DNA of 41,708 bases from Thermoflexus hugenholtzii JAD2 (GTDB taxonomy: Bacteria; Chloroflexota; UBA11872; UBA12225): positions 1 to 41,708 of the forward strand of contig CAMDTO010000009.1 in assembly GCA_945907765.1 (NCBI GenBank). The letters are read 5' to 3'. The notes beneath the pieces are model-generated. The model had not been told where the DNA came from and searched no databases. It saw only the letters and a list, made by a program, of their open reading frames with translations. A program made the position numbers and the translations under genes. Below, piece after piece: positions 35,674-41,708 of the stretch. The stretch's first letter is position 1. Each line of letters opens with the position of its first letter.

Positions 35674-36789
35674 CTACCTGGCTTGTGTGGAAGCCACCGC
35701 GCTGGCGAGAGCGGGTCCGAACGGCGGGTAGTGGACGCCGACCTCGGTGATGATGGCGGTCACGTACTTCGCCGGGGTCACATCGAACGCCGGGTGCAAC
35801 GCATGCATTCCCGTCGGCGCGACCGGGTGGCCACGGAACGAGGTGACCTCGGCCGGGTCCCTCATCTCGATCGGGATCTCACGTCCTGACGCCAAGGACA
35901 AGTCAACTGTCGACGTTGGGGCGGCCACGTAGACCGGGATGCCATGTTCCCGGGCAATGATGGCCACTCCGTAGGTGCCTATCTTGTTCGCGACGTCACC
36001 GTTGGCTGCAATCCGGTCAGCACCCACGATGACCTTCTGGATCGCACCCTGCCCCATGAAGTGAGCCGCCATGCTGTCGGTTATCAGGGTGCTGTCGATG
36101 CCGGCTTCCATCAGTTCCCATGCAGTCAAGCGGGCTCCTTGCAGGAACGGTCGTGTCTCATCGACGAACACATGGAGCCGGACCCCCGCGCGGTGAGAAA
36201 GGAAGATGGGTGCCAAGGCAGTTCCCCACGCCCCAGTCGCCAACGCACCGGCATTGCAGTGGGTAAGCACCCCATCACCGGCGGAAAAGAGCGACATCCC
36301 GTGGGTTCCGATGGCGTGGCAAGAGGCTGCATCCTCACGCGAAATGGACAGTGCCTCGGCCTCCACCACGCGCCGGCATTCATCTGCGCCGGCACTGCGT
36401 GCCCTCAATGCCGATAGGCAACGGCGCATCCGGCCGATTGCCCAGAAAAGATTGACGGCCGTCGGCCGGGTGGTGGCAAGGTCAGCGCACGCATCCTCCA
36501 CGAAAGCATGGAACCGGGACGAGTCATCAGGTGCCTCGTGTGCCGCGAGTGCCACCCCCATCGCAGCCGCGATACCGATCGCCGGCGCACCGCGGACCTG
36601 CATCGTCCGGATTGCCGAGGCGACCGTCTTCCAACTCCGGGCGACGACGACGTCAACAACATGCGGGAGTCGGGTCTGGTCAAGGATTGCCACGTTCGGG
36701 AGATCAGCTGGACCAGCCGGCGAGTTCCAGACAACGGCGGCATATCCGGCCGTCAGTCCATCACTCGGAACGGAGGTGTCTTCGGCCAT
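35674..36789 (-). CDS. mtnA: S-methyl-5-thioribose-1-phosphate isomerase
   Basis: MtnA converts 5-methylthioribose-1-phosphate from MtnP into 5-methylthioribulose-1-phosphate. The 371-residue protein of the eIF2B-alpha-like fold has IRTMQVRGAPAIGIAAAMG (phosphate binding), LTHCNAGALATGAWGTAL with the catalytic Cys, and KVIVGADRIAANGDVANKIGTYG with the catalytic Asp. The C-terminal KYVTAIITEVGV is also typical. The ATG at 36789 is chosen because GGAAGG lies nine bases upstream; an ATG at 36798 abuts that site. No mtnB, mtnC or mtnD, and no aldolase of a DHAP or isoprenoid shunt, is present in the window, so the fate of the product is open. Confidence 0.95.
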   Translation of the reverse strand: MAEDTSVPSDGLTAGYAAVVWNSPAGPADLPNVAILDQTRLPHVVDVVVARSWKTVASAIRTMQVRGAPAIGIAAAMGVALAAHEAPDDSSRFHAFVEDACADLATTRPTAVNLFWAIGRMRRCLSALRARSAGADECRRVVEAEALSISREDAASCHAIGTHGMSLFSAGDGVLTHCNAGALATGAWGTALAPIFLSHRAGVRLHVFVDETRPFLQGARLTAWELMEAGIDSTLITDSMAAHFMGQGAIQKVIVGADRIAANGDVANKIGTYGVAIIAREHGIPVYVAAPTSTVDLSLASGREIPIEMRDPAEVTSFRGHPVAPTGMHALHPAFDVTPAKYVTAIITEVGVHYPPFGPALASAVASTQAR

Positions 36790-36864
36790 CGGCAGCATCC
36801 TTCCAGGTGGACATCGCTTTGAGAGAGGTCGTTTCGACCGGAGGAAGCCCGGTGTGCGTGCCGG

Positions 36865-37398
36865 TCAGTACGTAATCAGGGAATGGATCGAATGGCCGGC
36901 AAGCCGTCCTCGCCCACCTAGGAACCCCAGTTCGATGACAACCGACACCCCGACGACAATCCCGCCGAGACGCTCAACCAGCGCAATCGTCGCTTCCAGG
37001 GAACCGCCAGTCGCAAGCACATCGTCAACGATCAGGATCCGTTGGCCCGGAACGATCGCGTCGTCATGCAGTTCAAGCGTGTTCCGGCCGTACTCGAGTT
37101 CATAGGACTGAGAGATCACGTGGGCGGGCAACTTGCCGGGCTTGCGAACGGGTACGAAACCGGCATGCAGGTCCAGGGCGACCGGGGCGGCGAAGATGAA
37201 CCCGCGGGATTCGACCCCTACGACCAAGTCGACCAGCAAACCGCGATAGGCACGGGCGATGCCGTCAATCACGTCGCGGAATGCCTCCCTATCCCGGATC
37301 AAGGTGGTGATGTCCTTGAACAGGATGCCGGGCTGAGGAAAGTCCGGCACGTCTCGGATCAGGGAACGCAGACGGGTCTCGCGGGCATCTGTTGTCAT
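36865..37398 (-). CDS. apt: Adenine phosphoribosyltransferase
   Basis: Apt converts adenine and PRPP to AMP, here probably the adenine released by MtnP. The 177-residue protein has RDVPDFPQPGILFKDIT near the N-terminus, VGVESRGFIFAAPVAL, and the PRPP loop ILIVDDVLATGGSLEA. It is full length. The ATG at 37398 is chosen because the upstream 16 codons do not resemble Apt and the family usually begins shortly before this point; no clear Shine-Dalgarno is visible. It is the first gene of the minus-strand SAM-cycle set and diverges from the lipoprotein gene at 37552. mtnA follows after 75 bp. Confidence 0.95.
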   Translation of the reverse strand: MTTDARETRLRSLIRDVPDFPQPGILFKDITTLIRDREAFRDVIDGIARAYRGLLVDLVVGVESRGFIFAAPVALDLHAGFVPVRKPGKLPAHVISQSYELEYGRNTLELHDDAIVPGQRILIVDDVLATGGSLEATIALVERLGGIVVGVSVVIELGFLGGRGRLAGHSIHSLITY

Positions 37399-37551
37399 GG
37401 CGGGCAGATTGTTGCATGCCAGTCCGTCATTCACATGGCGATCCATCGGCCTTTTTGATCGTGACAGTCGGGAGACCGTCCGCGTCGACGGCTGTCACAA
37501 TGGATGGAAGGGATTGCCAGTCCCCGCGCGAACGATCCCGAGGTGATGCTG

Positions 37552-38511
37552 ATGACCAAAAAGACTGCCCTTCGCTTCCGCAATCAGACCCGCCGAAGCA
37601 TGATCCAGTTCGCAGGGTGGACCGCCGCCGCTGGAACCCTTGCCGCATGCGGGATATCGCTTCGCGACGGAGCATCGGGAAGTGACGGCAGTCGCCCCCC
37701 GGAAGACGCCTGGAGTGGCTTGACGAAACCGGGTCCGAACCGCATGCAGGCAGTCGTGCCCGCCACTGACCTGGCTGTCGGTCCGAACCGGTTCACCCTT
37801 GGGATCCTGCACTTTCCGGATGGTGCGACCGAGCCCCAACGATTGGACGATGCCGACCTGCGCCTGCAGTTCTTCTTCCCGATAGAACCACAAGCCACAA
37901 AGGTCGGTCAGGTCATCACCCCGACCTACCGATGGGTGGATACGAAGGGCAAGGGTCTCTACGTTGCGTCAGTCGACTTCGACCGCAGCGGGATGTGGGG
38001 TGTGCAGGTCACCGGGACCGTTGGCGGCACGGAACTGGATCCGGCGCGGACGCGGTTCCCGGTCAAGGTCAAGCCTGATACTCCCGGCATCGGGTCGCCG
38101 GCCCCGCGCAGCAAGAACCTGACCGCACGCGACGTGACCGACATCAAGCACATCGACAGCGGGGTCACACCCAATGACATGCACGATCTGACGGTCGCGG
38201 ATGCGATTGCCCTAGGGAAGCCAACCGTGGTGATCTTCGCAACGCCCGGATTCTGCGTCACCCAGACGTGTGCCCCAATGGTGAACGAGATGCAGGCCTT
38301 GAAGAAATCGCTTTCCGGCAGCGCGTCATTCATTCACGTGGAAATCTTCAAGGACCCTCCTACCCGGACGCCATTCGAGACGGTGACGGAATGGGGGCTC
38401 ACGAGCGAACCGTGGGTCTTCCTTATCGACAAGTCAGGGAACATCGCCGCGAAGTTCGAAGGCCCAGCCCCGAAGGACGAGGTAGAAGCAGCGATCAAGC
38501 GCCTCCTATGA
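37552..38511 (+). CDS. Thioredoxin-fold lipoprotein with a CX4C pair
   Basis: This 319-residue exported protein has a twin-arginine-like signal (TRRSMIQFAGW, Arg14-Arg15) ending in a lipobox LAAC, so Cys33 should be lipidated. Residues about 60-195 look like an immunoglobulin-type or other beta domain. Residues about 210-319 resemble a thioredoxin-like fold: KPTVVIFATPGFCVTQTCAPMVNEM with Cys235 and Cys240, then a strand HVEIFKD and a WGLTSEPWVFLIDKSGNIAAKFEGP segment with the cis-Pro position. The active-site spacing is CX4C instead of the usual CX2C, or the CX3C of Sco proteins, so it may be a metal or disulfide handler of unusual type. The ATG at 37552 has GAGGTGAT upstream. Confidence 0.75.
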   Translation: MTKKTALRFRNQTRRSMIQFAGWTAAAGTLAACGISLRDGASGSDGSRPPEDAWSGLTKPGPNRMQAVVPATDLAVGPNRFTLGILHFPDGATEPQRLDDADLRLQFFFPIEPQATKVGQVITPTYRWVDTKGKGLYVASVDFDRSGMWGVQVTGTVGGTELDPARTRFPVKVKPDTPGIGSPAPRSKNLTARDVTDIKHIDSGVTPNDMHDLTVADAIALGKPTVVIFATPGFCVTQTCAPMVNEMQALKKSLSGSASFIHVEIFKDPPTRTPFETVTEWGLTSEPWVFLIDKSGNIAAKFEGPAPKDEVEAAIKRLL

Positions 38512-38560
38512 CCTCCAAGGTCGCCCAAACGAACCGCCTCTAACTTCCGCGATTGCCCTC

Positions 38561-38599
38561 GCAAAACTCGCGTGTGTAGGCGCTAACGTCTGTTAACAC
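38561..38599 (+). repeat. 39-nt imperfect repeat, copy 1
   Basis: This copy matches 38691-38729 at 30 of 39 positions, with no gaps. The right half is nearly identical and ends in GTCTGTTAACAC, which contains the 8-bp palindrome TGTTAACA. The copies start exactly 130 bp apart. Confidence 0.55.
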
Positions 38600-38690
38600 C
38601 CCAGCGAACGAGGATTCAGCAGTCCCCGGCTGATTCAGTGAGACCGCCGAGGAGACTGCCTCGACCTGCCGCGCAAGACGTCGACGAGTT

Positions 38691-38729
38691 TCCAAACTCG
38701 CCTCTTCAAGCCCTAAAGTCTGTTAACAC
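38691..38729 (+). repeat. 39-nt imperfect repeat, copy 2
   Basis: This is the second copy of the element at 38561-38599. Its left edge lies in a short hairpin (CGAGTTT with AAACTCG, 38685-38700). It is 19 bp from the end of the convergent GNAT gene. Confidence 0.55.
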
Positions 38730-38747
38730 GCATGAGCGGTCCAGTCG

Positions 38748-39248
38748 TTACTCGGGATCGGCACCAGAAAGCGCGTCACCGTCGAGACGGAAGGTATGCC
38801 ACTCCTCAAGGTTCTGGGCACCCCGCCGAAGGTAGAACGCTATCGCCGGTTCGTTCCAGGTGAGCACCCTCCACTCCATGCGCCCACATCCGCGCGCCCG
38901 TGCCTCCATAACGCATGCATCGAACAGGGCCTTGCCGGCTCCCACGCCTCGGTGTTCGGTGAGGACGAAGATGTCCTCGAGATAGAGCAAGGGCTTCGCC
39001 AGAAAACTCGAATACGTCATGAAGAAAAATGCGTATCCGGCAACAACACCGTCTACTTCAGCGAGGCGAACTTCGAACCGGGGACGCTCGGAGAACGCGT
39101 CCACCACGAGGCGTGCCTTTGCGTCGGGATCAGGACGGTCAAGGTTCTCATAGTCGGCAAGCGCATCGATCAGTCCGACGAATGCAAGGCCGTCTTCGGG
39201 AAGCATCTGCCGGACGATGACGGTAGGCGACGTTGGCGTGATGTTCAT
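38748..39248 (-). CDS. GNAT-family N-acetyltransferase, SSAT-like
   Basis: This 166-residue acetyltransferase has the acetyl-CoA motif VLTEHRGVGAGKALF and the pattern KPLLYLEDIFV before it. The final WNEPAIAFYLRRGAQNLEEWHTFRL segment closely follows diamine/spermidine N1-acetyltransferases. A polyamine or thialysine substrate is therefore plausible, which would fit the MTA-salvage genes nearby since polyamine synthesis makes MTA, but this is inference. The ATG at 39248 matches the family's usual N-terminus; the longer frame to 39290 adds 14 unrelated residues. It may end an operon with the zinc-ribbon and hydrolase genes upstream (105-bp gap). Confidence 0.85.
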   Translation of the reverse strand: MNITPTSPTVIVRQMLPEDGLAFVGLIDALADYENLDRPDPDAKARLVVDAFSERPRFEVRLAEVDGVVAGYAFFFMTYSSFLAKPLLYLEDIFVLTEHRGVGAGKALFDACVMEARARGCGRMEWRVLTWNEPAIAFYLRRGAQNLEEWHTFRLDGDALSGADPE

Positions 39249-39352
39249 GGGGGATGATCGTAAAGGTTTGCACGACTCGCGATCAGCCACAGTGGGTGCT
39301 CAGACGGTCGCGAAGGCCCATCAAGGCAGGAGCGGCACTCCCTGAGGAACGC

Positions 39353-39790
39353 TCACCACACCCCGAGGACACGCAGCGTCGGACCGAACAGCGCCATCCC
39401 AATGAACGCGAGGATTGCAAGCATCAACAGCTGGAAAGCAAGGCGGGCGGCGATCCACCCAAGGCCGAACCCGAACCCCGTTGCGAACGGTCCGGGTTCG
39501 CGCCGATCAGAAGAAATCGATCCGGACCGCGAATACCACTGCGGGCTTGCCACGTACACGGGCCGTGATGGCGAACTCCCGGGCAACGGCAAGACCCCGT
39601 CCCGCTCCCGCGCACTGGCCGCGGATGGTGCCTGCATGAGTTCGAAACGAGGCGCTCCAAGCGCCGTGCCGCAACGGTCGCAGAACGATGCCCCCGGTCG
39701 GGGAAGGGTCAGGCACTTGACACATGGCGCACCGGGACGCATCGGCGGAGGTGCGCGTCGCGGTGCCCCCATCCGAATGCCGTCAGGCAC
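39353..39790 (-). CDS. Zinc-ribbon protein with C-terminal membrane span
   Basis: This 145-residue protein of unknown function has two CxxC pairs (Cys23/Cys26 and Cys37/Cys40), spaced like a zinc ribbon, near the N-terminus. A Pro/Ser/Arg-rich linker follows, then a Gly-rich hydrophobic region (about 103-140) likely to form one or two membrane spans. The start is a GTG at 39790 with GGAG six bases upstream, 20 bp after the end of the hydrolase gene, so the two are probably co-transcribed. Small zinc-ribbon membrane proteins of this kind are common and uncharacterised. Confidence 0.6.
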   Translation of the reverse strand: MPDGIRMGAPRRAPPPMRPGAPCVKCLTLPRPGASFCDRCGTALGAPRFELMQAPSAASARERDGVLPLPGSSPSRPVYVASPQWYSRSGSISSDRREPGPFATGFGFGLGWIAARLAFQLLMLAILAFIGMALFGPTLRVLGVW

Positions 39791-39810
39791 CTTCGTCTCC
39801 CGGATGCCCG

Positions 39811-40731
39811 CTATCCATGCCCATGTCCACCCATCCCGAACGAGTGCTCGTACGCGAGTGCAAAGAGATAGCTCAAGGGTGTTGGGGAGGTTGACGACGC
39901 TGCCCAGTCAGGATCCGGTGCAGATGCACGTGTCCCCTGCAAGGTGTCCTTGAGGAAATCGGTCATCTGCGCCCAAGCCTTGCCTTGCGCACCACCGGCA
40001 GCAATGCCGGCGGCGTCATGGACGAATGCATGGGGCTCACCGTCGTACACCGAGACCGTGTTGCGGACCCCCGCCTCCGTCAAGCCCTTCCGGAACGCTT
40101 CAACCTGATCAAGTGGGATAGTGGTGTCGGCACCTCCGAAAATCCCAAGTGTGGGTCCGCGCAACACCTTCAGTTTGGCAGGGTCGGTTTCTGGTGACCC
40201 ATAGAAGACGACCGTCGCGGCCATCACCGGGTTGTGCAAACTGTAGAAAAGTGACGCTCTGCCTCCGAAGCAAAAGCCAGCGGTTGCGACGCGAGCGCTA
40301 TCGGCGTCCGGTTGCGCCTTGATCCAGGCGACCACCGAGTCAAGGTCGGCGTTGATGTCCTCCGGACGTGTGGTGATGGTCTGGTAGATCGCACGAGGAA
40401 TCCATTCGGTCGTCTGACCCCGCATCGTGTCGGGTGCGACCACGATATACCCCTCTTTTGCAAGGAGGTCTGCCTTGCCCACTATGCTCGCGTTCAGGCC
40501 GTAGAACTCATGGATCATGATCACGACTGGACGGGGACCGGCGCCCGTGGGTCGGGCGACATATGCTCGCACTGGAGGCGAACCCCCGGCACCCGCTATT
40601 GTCACGTTGGTCACCGCCGAAAGCCGGTCACCACCTACTGCGTAGTCGAAGGCTACCGATCCCACAAGACCAATGACGACGGCAGCCAGAACGGCAATTC
40701 CCCATGTCAAAATGCGTCGAGCCACTCTCAC
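39811..40731 (-). CDS. Membrane-anchored dienelactone hydrolase-family protein
   Basis: This 306-residue alpha/beta hydrolase has an N-terminal membrane anchor (about 7-32) followed by a secreted-side domain. It shows the dienelactone hydrolase hallmarks: VVIMIHEFYGLN, the Cys nucleophile in AGFCFGGRAS, the Asp in FGGADTTIP and the His in EPHAFVHD. The triad Cys-Asp-His is complete. The N-terminal anchor and the His-rich C-terminal tail (GMGGHGHG) are unusual for a family that is mostly cytoplasmic. The start is ambiguous among TTG 40734, GTG 40731 and GTG 40725; the GTG at 40731 has GGAGG five bases upstream and is preferred. Confidence 0.87.
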   Translation of the reverse strand: MRVARRILTWGIAVLAAVVIGLVGSVAFDYAVGGDRLSAVTNVTIAGAGGSPPVRAYVARPTGAGPRPVVIMIHEFYGLNASIVGKADLLAKEGYIVVAPDTMRGQTTEWIPRAIYQTITTRPEDINADLDSVVAWIKAQPDADSARVATAGFCFGGRASLFYSLHNPVMAATVVFYGSPETDPAKLKVLRGPTLGIFGGADTTIPLDQVEAFRKGLTEAGVRNTVSVYDGEPHAFVHDAAGIAAGGAQGKAWAQMTDFLKDTLQGTRASAPDPDWAASSTSPTPLSYLFALAYEHSFGMGGHGHG

Positions 40732-40834
40732 CAAATCCTCCGTGTGCCACGTTGACGCTGCACGCTCATTGTTGCAAAGCGTACCGGCACAGTGGCGGGA
40801 CTAAACGTGTCGGACGAACGGCGTGCGGCCCTGT

Positions 40835-40840
40835 TATGGT
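40835..40840 (+). promoter_or_regulatory. Candidate -10 for the tRNA gene
   Basis: TATGGT lies 75 bp before the tRNA. The leader between them contains GGAGT-TACGG-ACTCC and other small hairpins. No strong -35 is visible. Confidence 0.35.
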
Positions 40841-40915
40841 AGGGGGTTGCTAGGTCCCAGGGAGTTACGGACTCCAGTCGGGTGGCGACCGTGCCTCCCC
40901 GCAAGCAGCAAACCC

Positions 40916-40988
40916 GGGCCCATAGCTCAGCGGTTAGAGCGACTCCCTCATAAGGAGCAGGTCGCAGGTTCAAATCCTGCTGGGCCTA
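40916..40988 (+). tRNA. tRNA with CAU anticodon, probably tRNA-Ile2 (lysidine type)
   Basis: The sequence folds as a full cloverleaf: acceptor GGGCCCA/TGGGCCT (one G-U at 1-72), D arm GCTC/GAGC, anticodon loop CTCATAA with CAT at 34-36, five-base variable loop AGGTC, and T arm GCAGG-TTCAAAT-CCTGC. No CCA is encoded. CAU can mean initiator Met, elongator Met or Ile2. The acceptor pairs C4-G69 and C5-G68, known identity elements for the lysidine synthetase TilS, and overall likeness to known tRNA-Ile2 favour Ile2. Initiator features (three G-C pairs in the anticodon stem, unpaired position 1) are absent. Confidence 0.92.
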
Positions 40989-41090
40989 CCCGGACCCCCT
41001 CCCCGCAACGTGCACGCTACGATTGAAACCGAGGGAACCTGCTCGTAGCAGCGCAGCCCTTACGACGCGTTAGCGCGAGGTGAAGCCGAA

Positions 41091-41369
41091 GTGCAAAGTC
41101 TGGCAAGAACGACTATCACGGTCATCGTCACGGGACTTAGCCTGGCGATACTCATCATGGCAATCGTGGGTGTCGCAACTGCCGGACTGCTTATCTTGGG
41201 TATCGCGTTGATCGGGACGAGCGCATTGATGCTTTTCCGCCACACGCGCGACCTGTCTGGCAAGACGCCATCATGGCAACCAATCACTGTCGAACCCCGT
41301 CAGCGTCGCCAGCGTCCATCGTCTAAGCAACCCCAAGTCATCGAGGGCGTAACCAAGGAAGCCGAGTAG
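41091..41369 (+). CDS. Small membrane protein, unknown function
   Basis: This 92-residue protein has two closely spaced hydrophobic segments (about 8-28 and 30-48) rich in Gly, Ala, Ile and Leu, followed by a basic, Gln/Pro-rich cytoplasmic tail. No family is recognised. The GTG at 41091 has GCGAGGTGA about eight bases upstream, a good ribosome-binding site. It starts about 100 bp after the tRNA and precedes the SDR at the window edge by 28 bp. Confidence 0.55.
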   Translation: MQSLARTTITVIVTGLSLAILIMAIVGVATAGLLILGIALIGTSALMLFRHTRDLSGKTPSWQPITVEPRQRRQRPSSKQPQVIEGVTKEAE

Positions 41370-41397
41370 CGCAGGACCGGTCCGAATGGGAAATGGC

Positions 41398-41708
41398 ATG
41401 AGACTGTTGGTCGTAGGCGGAACCGGGACTATCGGGGTGGAAGTCGTGAAACTGCTCGAGACTCGTCACGACGTTGTTGTGGCAAGCCGTACCTCGGCAC
41501 TGCGTGTCGATATCAGGGACAGCGCCTCGATTGACCAACTCATCTCAACGGTCGGACCGATAGACGGGGTGGTTTCGTGCGCTGGAAGCACGAAATTCGG
41601 CATGTTGGATGAGCTTTCCACGGAGGACATTGCCGAAAGTCTCGCGAACAAGCTCATGGGTCAGATTGCCTTGGCAAGGGCGTCAGTACCCGCCATCCGT
41701 GACCGCGG
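41398..41708 (+). CDS. Short-chain dehydrogenase, N-terminal part (cut by window edge)
   Basis: The frame stays open to the last base and encodes 103 complete codons. It starts MRLLVVGGTGTIGVEVV, a Rossmann motif GGTGTIG, followed by VVVASRTS, a short VDIRDSASIDQL segment and VVSCAG, the equivalent of the NNAG motif. This is typical of compact SDRs of the YbjT or short-chain reductase type with a trimmed strand 3. The catalytic Tyr/Lys would lie beyond the window. The ATG at 41398 has no clear Shine-Dalgarno; an in-frame ATG four codons earlier (41386) is possible. Confidence 0.8.
   Translation, partial: MRLLVVGGTGTIGVEVVKLLETRHDVVVASRTSALRVDIRDSASIDQLISTVGPIDGVVSCAGSTKFGMLDELSTEDIAESLANKLMGQIALARASVPAIRDR

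Overview
The window is a GC-rich chromosomal stretch from a free-living bacterium. The yebC-ruvC-ruvA-ruvB-queA order, a Tat-exported HtrA, a two-domain FtsX exporter, a short (Thermotoga/archaeal-type) S-adenosylhomocysteinase and a Gram-positive-style SOS box (GAAC-N4-GTTC) fit a member of the Chloroflexota. That assignment is inference; no rRNA or ribosomal marker is present to test it. Apart from an IS66 transposase remnant at the left edge, the region looks like stable core chromosome. There is no phage, plasmid or CRISPR signature.

Left part (1-11.3 kb), cell envelope: an IS66 remnant; two exported proteins (742-1602 and 4251-4907) that both appear to mature to an N-terminal His-Gln-Pro, one of them fused to a YgaP/DUF2892-like membrane module; a HIT hydrolase; a DoxX-type membrane protein; an amidohydrolase; a MacB/LolD-type ATPase with a 1224-residue FtsX permease; and a Tat-exported HtrA protease preceded by a tandem 11-bp repeat that resembles a response-regulator operator.

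DNA repair block (11.3-17.1 kb), minus strand: yebC-ruvC-ruvA-(57-codon ORF)-ruvB-queA, then a RecA/ImuA-like protein with a degenerate P-loop. A perfect GAAC-N4-GTTC box sits directly before the -10 of the RecA-like gene. A one-mismatch version lies between the -35 and -10 of a candidate ruvB promoter. Together they suggest a local SOS regulon. yebC and a divergent membrane protein share a perfectly symmetric TATAAT palindrome.

Transport block (17.1-25.7 kb): a probable minus-strand operon of a polytopic membrane protein, two Dpp/Opp-type permeases, an Asp-box beta-propeller and a PhnP-like metallo-beta-lactamase-fold hydrolase. The matching Tat-exported family 5 solute-binding protein lies upstream, behind an inverted SDR gene. 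No transporter ATPase genes are nearby.

Housekeeping block (25.9-30.5 kb): rarA, a SigA/RpoD-family sigma factor with a near-consensus promoter, an acyl carrier protein and a GDP-sugar epimerase/reductase.

SAM-cycle block (30.6-37.4 kb), minus strand: apt, mtnA, mtnP, a PfkB (probably adenosine) kinase, ahcY and metK. Together they make SAM, remove its toxic by-products SAH and MTA, and return both adenine and adenosine to AMP. Gaps of 75-255 bp, several with palindromes or hairpins, suggest extra internal control.

Right part (37.5-41.7 kb): a thioredoxin-fold lipoprotein, a pair of 39-nt imperfect repeats, a GNAT acetyltransferase, a zinc-ribbon membrane protein, a membrane-anchored dienelactone hydrolase, a CAU-anticodon tRNA that looks like tRNA-Ile2, a small membrane protein and the start of another SDR cut by the window edge.
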